A stretch of DNA of 20,746 bases from an uncultured Alistipes sp. (GCA_900769445.1 CAAGGR010000011.1:1-20746); one strand, 5' to 3'; counted from the first letter of the stretch, positions 1 to 6,906 are shown. Translations and numbers: made by a program. The notes: generated by a model not told the origin, from the sequence alone.

Positions 1-26
1 AAACTCACTGCCCGCGCTATGGTCAA

Positions 27-58
27 CCGTAGTGCGGGTATTATTTTTAATACCCGCG
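27..58. repeat. TACCCGC palindrome, copy 1
   Basis: A perfect 10-bp inverted repeat, GCGGGTATTA (34-43) and TAATACCCGC (48-57), encloses a TTTT loop. The same hairpin occurs at 331-354 and 13746-13769, so it is a dispersed repeat. An upstream CCCGCGCTA segment (11-19) can pair with TAGTGCGGG (30-38) instead, giving two mutually exclusive hairpins. No T-run follows on either strand, so it is not a standard intrinsic terminator. Confidence 0.75.
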
Positions 59-69
59 ATATAAACACC

Positions 70-142
70 GTCATTGCGAAGAATTGCATCTGCAAACCTG
101 CCTGATACCCAAAACGCTCTATGCAATTCTGTGGCAATCTAC
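70..142. repeat. REP-like palindrome (TCATTGCGA...GCAATCTAC type)
   Basis: A perfect 10-bp inverted repeat AGAATTGCAT (80-89) / ATGCAATTCT (121-130) is bordered by ATTGC (73-77) / GCAAT (134-138). The edges TCATTGCGA and GCAATCTAC resemble, from memory, a type of dispersed extragenic palindrome seen in many bacteria. Only one copy lies in this window, so its repeat nature is inferred. Confidence 0.5.
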
Positions 143-400
143 CATTGTTGTGTTACCTTTACTAATACCCACAACACGCAACATTGCAACCCTCAACGAA
201 GTTAAACAGCGGTAGACCCTCACGTCGGGGCATAGGGTGTAGGTGCAACCATTAATGTCACGGATGCCCCTCCTCAGGGTGACGATATATTATATCGTTG
301 TCCACGCCAACCTGCCACAGTCCCCGTAGTGCGGGTATTATTTTTAATACCCGCGGGGTGTGGGGAGTCTGGGGAACTATAACTTTAAGAGTAGCACGAC
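143..400. other. Non-coding stretch with short palindromes
   Basis: No convincing gene is present. Short inverted repeats are visible: ACGATATA (282-289) / TATATCGT (291-298), a GGGGCAT near 226 that can pair with ATGCCCC near 264, and the second TACCCGC palindrome at 331-354 flanked by CCCC and GGGG. The stretch looks like accumulated extragenic repeats upstream of the structured units. Confidence 0.5.
331..354. repeat. TACCCGC palindrome, copy 2
   Basis: GCGGGTATTA (331-340), TTTT, TAATACCCGC (345-354) is the same hairpin as at 34-57 and 13746-13769. It is framed by CCCC (322-325) and GGGG (355-358), which lengthen the palindrome. The first pairing segment present in the other two copies is missing here. 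Confidence 0.75.
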
Positions 401-401
401 C

Positions 402-529
402 AAATTTTTGATTTTAGAGGAGCAGATTTGTTCTATCGTAATAAAAAATATCGTGGGATAGTACATATAGTACAGCCCAGAGTGTTGTTTTTGGGATGTG
501 CCGCAGATTGCGGTTTATCACAACAAATT
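402..529 (+). repeat. Structured repeat unit 1a (degenerate)
   Basis: This is the most diverged member of the family of eight units. Its core hairpin GGGATAGTAC...GTACAGCCC (455-478) is the same as in units 2b, 2c and 3b. It shares CAGATTT and TTCTATCG on the left and TTTATCACAA on the right with unit 3b (17253-17386). The outer arms pair only partly, so it may be decaying. It adjoins unit 1b. The strand shown is the one in which wobble pairs of the family read as G.U. Confidence 0.6.
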
Positions 530-663
530 ATAATTTTTGATTAGAAGGGTTGCAGATACAACGCTCGGCAAAAATCCCGACGATGGGCTGTACTTAGCGT
601 ACTGCTCATTGTCGGGACTTTTTGTTAGCGGCAGTAGATGTCTGCCTTATAATCGAAAATTAT
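530..663 (+). repeat. Structured repeat unit 1b
   Basis: The outer arms 530-548 and 645-663 form 17 Watson-Crick pairs, one T.G pair (538/655) and one G.A mismatch (544/649). Inside are AGAT (left) and AGAT (right), then CGCT / AGCG, then AAAAA.TCCCGAC / GTCGGGA..TTTTT, and a core GGGCTGTAC / GTACTGCTC. Loop and edge motifs match units 2c and 4, while the stems between them differ and remain paired. The right arm overlaps the aspA stop codon (660-662). Confidence 0.75.
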
Positions 664-2093
664 CGGCGAGGTTTGATGTCGAGTTTTACAGGCTTAATCA
701 AATTCTCTGGAGAGAGAACGATATCAAGCTCCTCCTTAGTAAGGATACCGTGCTCGAGAACGAGGTCGTATACACGACGACCAGTAGCCATAGCCTCCTT
801 AGCGATCTTTGTAGAGTTCTTGTAACCGATGATTGGGTTAAGAGCTGTAACGATACCGAAGCTATCCTGAACATACTTGAGGCACTGCTCCTCGTTAGCC
901 TTGATGCCATCAACGCAGTTTACGCGAAGAGTATCGAAACCATTCATCATAATCTCAGCAGACTCGAAGCAGCACTGTGCCATTGTAGGCTCCATAGCGT
1001 TAAGCTCCATCTGAGCCTCCTGACCGCACATTGCAACACAAGCATCGTTACCGATAACCTTGTAGCAAATCTGGTTCATAACCTCAGGGATAACAGGGTT
1101 TACCTTACCAGGCATGATTGATGAACCTGGCTGGCGCGCTGGAAGGTCGAACTCGTGAAGACCGCAACGAGGACCAGAGCCAAGAAGACGAAGGTCGTTA
1201 CAAATCTTATTGAGCTTAACAGCTACGCGGCGCAAAGCTGATGAGTAACCAACCATGCAAGAGGTATCAGATGTTGCAGCAACAAGATCCTCAGCGAGCT
1301 TGATATCCCAGCCTGTGATCTGGCGCAAAGCAGCAATACACTTCTCAGAGTACTCAGGCTCAGAGCAGATACCTGTACCGATAGCTGTAGCACCCATATT
1401 TACTGTGAGGAACTCCTCAGCAGCAAACTCAAGGTTCTTCTTCTCCTCGCGAAGGATCTGAGCAAAAGCACCGAAAGTCTGACCAAGAGTCATAGGCACA
1501 GCATCCTCAAGCTGTGTACGACCCATCTTTAGGATATTAGCAAACTCCTTAGCCTTCTTAGCGAATGACTCGATAAGGGCATCGTAGTGCTTCATAAATA
1601 CCTGGTGTGTAGCGTAAAGACCGAGGTGGATACCGCAAGGGTAAGCATCGTTTGTTGACTGTGAGCAGTTAACATGGTCGTTAGGAGAGCAGTACTGATA
1701 CTCACCAGCCTCGTGTCCCATAATCTGGAGCGCACGGTTAGCGATAACCTCGTTAGCATTCATATTTGTAGTAGTACCTGCACCACCCTGAATCATATCG
1801 CAAGGGAACTGATCGTGGTGCTGACCCTGCATAATCTCAAGACAAGCCTTAGAGATACCATCAAACTGCTCGTCAGTCAATAGACCGAGCTGGTGGTTAG
1901 CCTCTGCAGCAGCCAACTTAGTGATTGCAAGACCATTGATAAACAATGGGTAGTCAGAGAGGTGGAAGCGGCTAATTGGGAAGTTCTCAATACCGCGCAA
2001 TGTCTGCACACCGTAAAGTGCCTCTACTGGCACCGCCATCTCGCCAATAAGATCGCTCTCGATGCGAGTTTTACCAGAATACTTAGTAGTCAT
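660..2093 (-). CDS. aspA: Aspartate ammonia-lyase (aspartase)
   Basis: A 477-residue protein of the fumarase/aspartase superfamily, which in this subgroup deaminates L-aspartate reversibly to fumarate and ammonia in the cytoplasm. The superfamily signature GSSIMPGKVNP lies at about residues 323-333; its flexible loop carries the catalytic serine. STNDAYP in the first third and the start TRIESDLIGEMAVP are typical of aspartase, and length is close to the usual 470-480. The ATG at 2093 gives the expected N-terminus. The gene is divergent from coaD with about 200 bp between them. A poor TAnnTTTG-like match lies near 2143-2150, but the promoter is not clear. The stop codon sits inside the right arm of repeat unit 1b, so the 3' UTR begins directly with the repeat. 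Fumarase C is the main alternative and is less likely. Confidence 0.93.
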   Translation of the reverse strand: MTTKYSGKTRIESDLIGEMAVPVEALYGVQTLRGIENFPISRFHLSDYPLFINGLAITKLAAAEANHQLGLLTDEQFDGISKACLEIMQGQHHDQFPCDMIQGGAGTTTNMNANEVIANRALQIMGHEAGEYQYCSPNDHVNCSQSTNDAYPCGIHLGLYATHQVFMKHYDALIESFAKKAKEFANILKMGRTQLEDAVPMTLGQTFGAFAQILREEKKNLEFAAEEFLTVNMGATAIGTGICSEPEYSEKCIAALRQITGWDIKLAEDLVAATSDTSCMVGYSSALRRVAVKLNKICNDLRLLGSGPRCGLHEFDLPARQPGSSIMPGKVNPVIPEVMNQICYKVIGNDACVAMCGQEAQMELNAMEPTMAQCCFESAEIMMNGFDTLRVNCVDGIKANEEQCLKYVQDSFGIVTALNPIIGYKNSTKIAKEAMATGRRVYDLVLEHGILTKEELDIVLSPENLIKPVKLDIKPRR

Positions 2094-2242
2094 AGTTTAT
2101 AAGTTTATGTTCATTTGTTGTTTATACTCACTTTAAGTCGCTCAAAATATTATGCTAAGGTAACGATAATTTCCCAAACCACCAACTATTATCCGAATAA
2201 TTTTTCAAAACAACAACTATATGGGATATTTGTGTTATACTC

Positions 2243-2273
2243 TTTTCGTTTTATAATATTTTTATTATCTTTG
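2243..2273 (+). promoter_or_regulatory. Probable promoter of coaD operon
   Basis: TATCTTTG (2266-2273) fits the Bacteroidota -7 element TAnnTTTG. A T-rich TTTT about 19 bp upstream is a weak match to the -33 TTTG. Transcription would start about 12 nt before the coaD ATG. Confidence 0.55.
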
Positions 2274-2291
2274 TACATTATATGTACACCT

Positions 2292-2777
2292 ATGGATAAG
2301 ATTGGACTATTTCCCGGGTCGTTTGACCCATTTACACGCGGACATCAAACTATTGTCGAGGAGGCACTGCGTCTCGTTGACAAGGTAGTTATCGCCATAG
2401 GCTACAACACCGCGAAGCGCGGCATGCTTACGGTGGAGGCGCGCAAGGCTCTTATCGAGAGAGTATATCAAAATGACCCTCGTGTAGAGGTTACAACATA
2501 CACCTCTCTTACGGGCGAGGAGGCACAACGTGTAGGTGCAACTACAATGATTCGCAGCCTGCGCAACGCTACAGACTTCGAGTATGAGCGCACGTTAGAT
2601 CGTATAAATCGAGAAATTTATCCAGACCTACGCACGATATTCATCATAGCTCCCGCCGAAGTGGAGCATATATCGTCGTCGCTAGTACGCGAACTACACA
2701 CCTTTAACCACGACACCAAGAGCCTACTCCCAGATGGGATAGTGCTTGAGGAGTACCTAACCCACGAAGATAAATAA
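2292..2777 (+). CDS. coaD: Phosphopantetheine adenylyltransferase
   Basis: A 161-residue cytoplasmic nucleotidyltransferase for the penultimate step of coenzyme A synthesis: 4'-phosphopantetheine plus ATP gives dephospho-CoA and pyrophosphate. The N-terminus carries the diagnostic GSFDPFTRGH motif (the (H/T)xGH nucleotide-binding class) at about residues 9-18, and ISSSLVRE lies near the C-terminus as in other CoaD proteins. The ATG at 2292 is preferred over an upstream in-frame ATG at 2115, because the upstream extension is low-complexity, spans the promoter and would place PGSFDP far from the N-terminus. It heads a row of four genes; lpxD follows after 19 bp. Confidence 0.95.
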   Translation: MDKIGLFPGSFDPFTRGHQTIVEEALRLVDKVVIAIGYNTAKRGMLTVEARKALIERVYQNDPRVEVTTYTSLTGEEAQRVGATTMIRSLRNATDFEYERTLDRINREIYPDLRTIFIIAPAEVEHISSSLVRELHTFNHDTKSLLPDGIVLEEYLTHEDK

Positions 2778-2796
2778 CTAAATATAGAGACAGAAT

Positions 2797-3828
2797 ATGC
2801 AATTTACAGCAGAGATGATCGCCGCGCTACTAAACGGCGAAATTGTGGGCGATAAAAATGCCACAGTGTCAACAGTATCATCTATTGATGGAGGCAAGGC
2901 TGGAGCTTTAGCCTACCTCACAAACCCAAAATATGAGCAGTATATCTACACTACCGAGGCAAGCATCGTACTTGTAGACAGCTCATTCGAGCCTAAGGAG
3001 GAGGTTAAGACCACACTTATTAAGGTTGCAAATGTTGGCGAGTGCGTACTCAACCTTCTTGAGATGTACAACGCAGCGCGCCCACGCAAGCAGGGCATCT
3101 CGAAGCTCGCATCTATCAGCGAGAAGGCGACTATTGGCGAGAACTGCTACATTGGCGACTTCGTAGTTATCGAGGATGGCGCAAAGATTGGCGATAATGT
3201 TCAGCTATATGCTCAGTGCTATGTTGGCGACAACGTAACCATTGGCGATGGCACGAAGTTCTACCCAGGCGTTAAGATTTACGAGGGTTGCAAAATTGGC
3301 AAAAACTGTATCTTCCATGCAGGCGTTGTCATCGGTGCTGATGGCTTCGGCTTCGCACCTAAGGAGGATGGCACATTTGCAAAGATTCCTCAGCTCGGTA
3401 ATGTCATCATCGAGGATAACGTTGAGCTTGGCGCAAACACATGTATCGACCGCGCAAAGACCGACTCTACAATTATCCGCTCTGGCGTTAAGCTCGACAA
3501 CCTTATCCAGATTGGCCACAATGTAGAGGTAGGTGCGAATACCGTTATGTCTGCACAGGTGGGCATCGCAGGTACTACAAAGGTGGGCAGCAACTGCTTC
3601 ATCGCAGGTCAGGTGGGCATTGCCGACCACGTCGTTGTGGGCAACCGTGTGAAGATTGGCTCTAAGTCGGGTATTGACAAGAATGTCGGCGACGACGAGA
3701 TACGTTTCGGCTACCCTGCTCTTCCAGGTATACAGTATCACCGCTCATTTGCTGTCTTCCGCCAGTTGCCAGATATGGCTCAGAAACTTCGCGAGATTGA
3801 GAAGCGCGTAAATAAACTCGAGGAGTAG
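2797..3828 (+). CDS. lpxD: UDP-3-O-acylglucosamine N-acyltransferase
   Basis: A 343-residue enzyme of lipid A synthesis that moves a 3-hydroxyacyl chain from acyl-ACP to the 2-amino group of UDP-3-O-acylglucosamine. After an N-terminal uridine-binding domain (about 1-100), residues 110-300 are hexapeptide repeats (IGENCY, IGDFVV, IGDNVQ, IGDGTK and so on) that form a left-handed beta helix. The family stretch GADGFGFAP is present, and His241 in IQIGHNVEVG matches the catalytic histidine position. The C-terminal tail is helical and charged. Length is normal for LpxD. Its stop codon is one base before the ruvC ATG, so the two are almost certainly co-transcribed. Confidence 0.96.
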   Translation: MQFTAEMIAALLNGEIVGDKNATVSTVSSIDGGKAGALAYLTNPKYEQYIYTTEASIVLVDSSFEPKEEVKTTLIKVANVGECVLNLLEMYNAARPRKQGISKLASISEKATIGENCYIGDFVVIEDGAKIGDNVQLYAQCYVGDNVTIGDGTKFYPGVKIYEGCKIGKNCIFHAGVVIGADGFGFAPKEDGTFAKIPQLGNVIIEDNVELGANTCIDRAKTDSTIIRSGVKLDNLIQIGHNVEVGANTVMSAQVGIAGTTKVGSNCFIAGQVGIADHVVVGNRVKIGSKSGIDKNVGDDEIRFGYPALPGIQYHRSFAVFRQLPDMAQKLREIEKRVNKLEE

Positions 3829-3829
3829 G

Positions 3830-4441
3830 ATGACACCTTCGGTGCGCATTATGGGCATTGACCCCGGAACAAACTACATGGGCTACGGCATTATCGACAT
3901 CATCGATAACAAGCCCCAGGTGGTTGTTTTGGGCGATATCGACCTCCACAAAATCAGCGATGCGCACAGGAAGCTACACTATATTTTTGAGCGTGTGCGC
4001 GCCCTCACCGAGGAGTATCACCCTACGGAGGTAGCCTTTGAGTCGCCATTCTTTGGAACGAATGTGCAGTCGATGCTGAAGTTAGGCAGGGCGCAGGGCG
4101 TTGCCATCGCCGCGGTGCAGAGTTCTATCGAGGGCGTAGCTATATCGGAGTATGCTCCGATGCGCATTAAGCAGGCTATCACGGGTCGTGGCTCGGCAAC
4201 AAAGGAGCAGGTGGCGACGATGATAAACGCCATTCTCGGCACCGACTACACCCCACGCCGTCTTGATGCTACGGATGGTGTTGCAGTGGCATTGTGCCAC
4301 TGGTTTACCATATCCAATCTACTCACTCGCGCCACAGCGGGCGAAAAGCGCAAGGGCTTGGGTGGTGATAGCAAGTCGCGCAAAGGTAGCAGCAGCTGGG
4401 AGAGCTTCGTAAAGTCCAACCCCGAGAGAATAAAGAGATAA
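3830..4441 (+). CDS. ruvC: Holliday junction resolvase RuvC
   Basis: A 203-residue endonuclease that, with RuvAB, nicks Holliday junctions symmetrically during recombinational repair. The four acidic metal-binding residues of the RNase H-like fold are visible: Asp11 in GIDPGT, Glu71 in AFESPFFG, and Asp146 and Asp149 in LDATDGVAVALCH. A Ser/Lys/Gly-rich tail of about 35 residues extends past the usual core, which makes it slightly longer than the about 173-residue E. coli protein. The start at 3830 leaves 1 bp to lpxD; a second in-frame ATG at 3851 is too close to the active site to be preferred. The pairing with lpxD is positional only; no shared pathway is implied. Confidence 0.94.
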   Translation: MTPSVRIMGIDPGTNYMGYGIIDIIDNKPQVVVLGDIDLHKISDAHRKLHYIFERVRALTEEYHPTEVAFESPFFGTNVQSMLKLGRAQGVAIAAVQSSIEGVAISEYAPMRIKQAITGRGSATKEQVATMINAILGTDYTPRRLDATDGVAVALCHWFTISNLLTRATAGEKRKGLGGDSKSRKGSSSWESFVKSNPERIKR

Positions 4442-4460
4442 CCAAATATACGAATATAAT

Positions 4461-5522
4461 ATGAAGAGAATTTTATCTATGGTCGTATGCTTGATGGTTG
4501 CAGCATGCGGCACAACAACAAAGAACATAACAATCACTGGCGACCTATCTCAGCTCGAGATGGTTGCTGCAGATAGCAAGGTTGAGCTTCGCATACAGGG
4601 CGAGAATGAGGCTTTGGCCGCGACAATCTTGGATGAGAACAAATCTTTCACTGCAGATGTAACTATCGAGGGTGAGCAGTTTGTAACTATTGTCATCAAC
4701 GATAGACCTATGATCGAGCTTGTAACCGAGAATAAGGATATCACCTTTGCCTACAACGCCGAGAGCGACGCTATCGAGTATGCCGAGGCATGCCTTACTG
4801 AGCGCTTGCGCGATATCAATAAAGGCGTTATAGAGAAGATGAATGCCATCTACACTGCCGAAGATGAGGAGGCAAGCGACAAACTATTCAATGAGTTCGT
4901 AGAGTATATCGATGCTACTATCGTGGAGAACAAGGATAACATCCTATCTCTTAAGGTGTTGCAGTACTATATGTACTATGGCGATAACGAGGCTCGCTTT
5001 GCTGAGCTCTTCGCGATGGTTAACCCTAAGTACAGCGAGGTGGCAATGTACAAGAATTTCCAGAAGCATATCGAGAATGCGAAGAACACTGCTATCGGTG
5101 CCAATCTTGTAGATATCGCACTTAAGGATGGCGAAGGTAATGTTATCAGCGTCTCGGAGCTTTGCCAGAGTGGCAAGTGGGTGTTGGTAGACTTCTGGGC
5201 TACATGGTGTGGCCCTTGCCGTGGCGAGATTCCACACTTGGTGGATGCATACGCGGAGTTCGCACCTAAGGGCTTGGAGATCTATGGCATCAGCTTCGAC
5301 AGAAATGGCGACGAGGCTAAGTGGCAGAAGTTTATCGAGGAGAACAATATGAGCTGGGTGAATGTTTGGGGCAGTGGCGATGATGGCTCATGGACTGCTG
5401 GCGAGGCATACAACGTAAGCTCTATCCCTACCAACTTTCTCTTCTCACCTGAGGGCAAGCTTGTAGCTAAGAACTTGCGTGGCGAGGAGATTAAGACAGT
5501 CCTTGCGGAGCATATTAAGTAG
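4461..5522 (+). CDS. TlpA/ResA-type thiol-disulfide lipoprotein, DUF4369-like N-terminus
   Basis: A 353-residue exported lipoprotein. The signal peptide ends in the lipobox VAAC with the lipidated Cys16. Residues about 20-110 look like the beta-rich DUF4369 domain common in Bacteroidota, followed by a helical linker (about 120-215). The C-terminal thioredoxin fold (about 215-353) has the active site WCGPC at residues 249-253 and the cis-Pro segment SSIPTNF. It probably acts in the periplasm as a thiol reductant or isomerase. It begins 19 bp after ruvC and is followed by a strong terminator, so it is likely the last gene of the coaD operon. The substrate is unknown. Confidence 0.88.
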   Translation: MKRILSMVVCLMVAACGTTTKNITITGDLSQLEMVAADSKVELRIQGENEALAATILDENKSFTADVTIEGEQFVTIVINDRPMIELVTENKDITFAYNAESDAIEYAEACLTERLRDINKGVIEKMNAIYTAEDEEASDKLFNEFVEYIDATIVENKDNILSLKVLQYYMYYGDNEARFAELFAMVNPKYSEVAMYKNFQKHIENAKNTAIGANLVDIALKDGEGNVISVSELCQSGKWVLVDFWATWCGPCRGEIPHLVDAYAEFAPKGLEIYGISFDRNGDEAKWQKFIEENNMSWVNVWGSGDDGSWTAGEAYNVSSIPTNFLFSPEGKLVAKNLRGEEIKTVLAEHIK

Positions 5523-5568
5523 CAAAACGACATATTGTTGTAGCGAAAAATATAATTACTACATCTAC

Positions 5569-5604
5569 TACCACGCTGGCCGTATGGCTCGCGTGGTATT
5601 TTTA
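5569..5604 (+). terminator. Intrinsic terminator after the coaD-lpxD-ruvC-tlpA row
   Basis: An 8-bp stem TACCACGC (5569-5576) / GCGTGGTA (5591-5598) with a 14-nt loop is followed by TTTTTA. It lies 47 bp downstream of the thioredoxin-like gene stop. Confidence 0.85.
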
Positions 5605-5743
5605 TAGATATTAGGTAATTCGTTTTGCATTATATTACCCAGCATACACCCGTATTAATATGTGATATTCAGCGATTTAGGCATATAATTAAAGCGACGA
5701 ACATTTTTATAAACACTTTTTTTGTAAAATTTTTCAAAAAATA

Positions 5744-5775
5744 TTTGGTGGATTGAAATATTTGCTATACATTTG
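5744..5775 (+). promoter_or_regulatory. Promoter of tRNA-Arg
   Basis: TTTG (5744-5747), 20 bp, then TACATTTG (5768-5775) matches the Bacteroidota sigma-ABfr consensus TTTG-N19-21-TAnnTTTG. Transcription would start about 15 nt before the mature tRNA end. Confidence 0.8.
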
Positions 5776-5796
5776 CACTCGCAAAAGCAAAGGAAT

Positions 5797-5870
5797 GGCT
5801 CCGTAGCTCAACTGAATAGAGTACTTGACTACGGATCAAGCGGTTCCAGGTTTGAATCCTGGCGGAGTCA
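5797..5870 (+). tRNA. tRNA-Arg (anticodon ACG)
   Basis: A 74-nt cloverleaf. The acceptor stem GGCTCCG / CGGAGTC has one G.T pair. The anticodon stem CTTGA / TCAAG encloses loop CTACGGA, which gives anticodon ACG (inosine-modified in bacteria). The T arm carries GGTTTGAATCC. Discriminator A is at 5870, and CCA is not encoded. A promoter lies upstream and a terminator directly downstream, so it is a single-gene unit. Confidence 0.95.
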
Positions 5871-5871
5871 C

Positions 5872-5906
5872 AAGGCGGTAATCGAAAGGTTACCGCTTAT
5901 TTTTTT
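5872..5906 (+). terminator. Intrinsic terminator of tRNA-Arg
   Basis: The stem GCGGTAA (5875-5881) / TTACCGC (5890-5896) is followed by TTATTTTTTT, two bases after the tRNA 3' end. Confidence 0.88.
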
Positions 5907-5929
5907 GTAAACCACAAACCTCACATCAG

Positions 5930-6440
5930 CACACTCCAACCAACATTATACAAACGAAGTCTCAACGGCGTTCAGCAGGCGAGAGAAATCACTACAAGGG
6001 ACAACCGAAGGTTGTAATATAGCATAGTAGATATGGGAGCTTGCTCACAGACAGTCTACTATGCTATATTATATATTGCCGTGCAATACTCTTGTTGTGC
6101 ATTTCCGAGCCGCTACAGCCGAAGAAACAGATTAGTAATACTGAAATCCATAACCAAGGATTCGAACGGCTTTAGCCGTAGAGCCGATACCTTATAAAAA
6201 AAGCGCAGACCGCAAGGTCGAGCAATAAATCATTACCCTATCGGCTCAACCGCCGATGCAACAGGTGAGCAAGGCGGCAACCCACACAAGGTCGTTGCTG
6301 AGTGTGAACAAGATTTGGTGCGCAATCAGCGAAGCTGATGGTGATGTTATGGTGCGTGTGATACTTGTATCTATATCGCACCACAACATCACCATAAGGT
6401 GCATTACACCTGCGCACCAAATACAGTAAACTCCACACGC
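5930..6440. other. Dense run of stem-loops between tRNA genes, candidate structured RNA
   Basis: No convincing gene is present; open frames here are short and without family features. Inverted repeats follow one another almost without gaps: ACAACC-GAA-GGTTGT (6001-6015), a perfect 16-bp stem 6016-6031/6055-6070, ATTGC-CGT-GCAAT (6076-6088), ACGGC-TTTA-GCCGT (6166-6179), GAGCCGATA/TATCGGCTC (6181-6189/6239-6247) enclosing GACC-GCAA-GGTC (6208-6219), CCGCC/GGCGG (6250-6277), CACAC/GTGTG (6283-6306), and the multi-arm fold at 6313-6422. The order suggests one large folded RNA or a cluster of palindromic repeats. Orientation is not decided, and no good promoter was found on either strand. Confidence 0.5.
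6313..6422. other. Four-way-junction palindrome
   Basis: A perfect 12-bp closing stem, ATTTGGTGCGCA (6313-6324) / TGCGCACCAAAT (6411-6422), encloses three arms. These are ATCAGC-GAA-GCTGAT (6325-6339), a 17-bp arm 6340-6356/6377-6393 with one A/C mismatch and an inner GATAC-TT-GTATC, and GGTG/CACC (6398-6401/6407-6410). Only ATAA (6394-6397) is unpaired at the junction. The A/C mismatch would be a U.G pair on a minus-strand RNA. Confidence 0.6.
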
Positions 6441-6447
6441 ACAAAAA

Positions 6448-6474
6448 CAAAAAAACCACTCAGAAACTGAGTGG
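6448..6474 (-). terminator. Intrinsic terminator of tRNA-Val
   Basis: On the minus strand, CCACTCAG / CTGAGTGG (6456-6463/6467-6474, loop of three) is followed by a run of seven T (6449-6455). It lies 10 bp downstream of the tRNA-Val 3' end. Confidence 0.88.
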
Positions 6475-6484
6475 CTTATGGTAG

Positions 6485-6559
6485 TGGGAGTTGACGGATT
6501 CGAACCGCCGACCCTCTGCTTGTAAGGCAGATGCTCTGAACCAGCTGAGCTAAACTCCC
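6485..6559 (-). tRNA. tRNA-Val (anticodon TAC)
   Basis: A 75-nt cloverleaf on the minus strand with a perfect acceptor stem GGGAGTT / AACTCCC and discriminator A. The anticodon loop CTTACAA lies between TCTGC and GCAGA, giving TAC. The T arm has GGTTCGAATCC, and CCA is not encoded. It has its own promoter (6581-6611) and terminator (6448-6474). Confidence 0.95.
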
Positions 6560-6580
6560 GATTTGTAAGGCTTGGGACTG

Positions 6581-6611
6581 CAAAGGTAGTCATTATTTTT
6601 TAATTTCCAAA
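6581..6611 (-). promoter_or_regulatory. Promoter of tRNA-Val
   Basis: On the minus strand, TTTG (6611-6608), 19 bp, then TACCTTTG (6588-6581) is a full consensus match. It is nearly the same in sequence as the tRNA-Asn promoter, including the A-rich spacer. Confidence 0.85.
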
Positions 6612-6767
6612 CTTTTTATAAGTTTTCTCAAAGGGTCTTGTCATCATCTCGAAGCTTGACCTCATCTCCTTATCTGTGGGTTGTTGACTGTTTCCTTCTA
6701 CCAACTTCTGGTCGTCACCACAGCAGTTTGGTTTGCCACCTTTTAGTGTGCATCCCTCGCACTTGAG
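6600..6767 (-). other. Cys-rich open frame without a start codon, possible gene remnant
   Basis: Between tRNA-Asn and tRNA-Val the minus strand stays open for about 53 codons. It reads CEGCTLKGGKPNCCGDDQK at its beginning and ends with a TAA at 6602-6600. Codon choice (GAG, GGC, AAG) resembles neighbouring genes, and a CxxC plus CC pattern suggests metal binding. No ATG, GTG or TTG opens the frame before the cysteines; upstream it runs into tRNA-Asn. Its last codons overlap the tRNA-Val promoter. It may be the 3' end of a gene truncated by tRNA insertion or deletion, or a chance frame. Confidence 0.3.
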
Positions 6768-6841
6768 CGCCTGAACAAGGACTTGAACCTAGGACCCCAT
6801 GATTAACAGTCATGTGCTCTAACCGACTGAGCTATTCAGGC
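6768..6841 (-). tRNA. tRNA-Asn (anticodon GTT)
   Basis: A 74-nt cloverleaf on the minus strand with acceptor stem GCCTGAA / TTCAGGC and discriminator G, as is usual for tRNA-Asn. The anticodon loop CTGTTAA sits between CATGA and TCATG, giving GTT. The T arm has GGTTCAAGTCC, and CCA is not encoded. It has its own promoter (6876-6906). No clear terminator separates it from tRNA-Val, so read-through through the 200-bp spacer is possible. Confidence 0.94.
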
Positions 6842-6875
6842 ATTTGTAAAGAACCGTTATCTTTCGATTGCGGTG

Positions 6876-6906
6876 CAAAGGTAGACATTATTTTTTATTC
6901 TGCAAA
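6876..6906 (-). promoter_or_regulatory. Promoter of tRNA-Asn
   Basis: On the minus strand, TTTG (6906-6903), 19 bp, then TACCTTTG (6883-6876) is a full match to the Bacteroidota consensus. It would start transcription roughly 30 nt before the mature tRNA. Confidence 0.85.

Noticed and set aside
537..1121. 194-codon + strand open frame overlapping aspA
   Set aside because: It is antisense to aspA and starts within repeat unit 1b; its protein has no recognisable features.
3205..3741. 178-codon minus-strand open frame inside lpxD
   Set aside because: Shadow of a strongly supported gene with biased codon use; the product is unlike any family.
6246..6593. 115-codon minus-strand open frame
   Set aside because: It runs through tRNA-Val and the terminator, and its composition reflects the hairpins.
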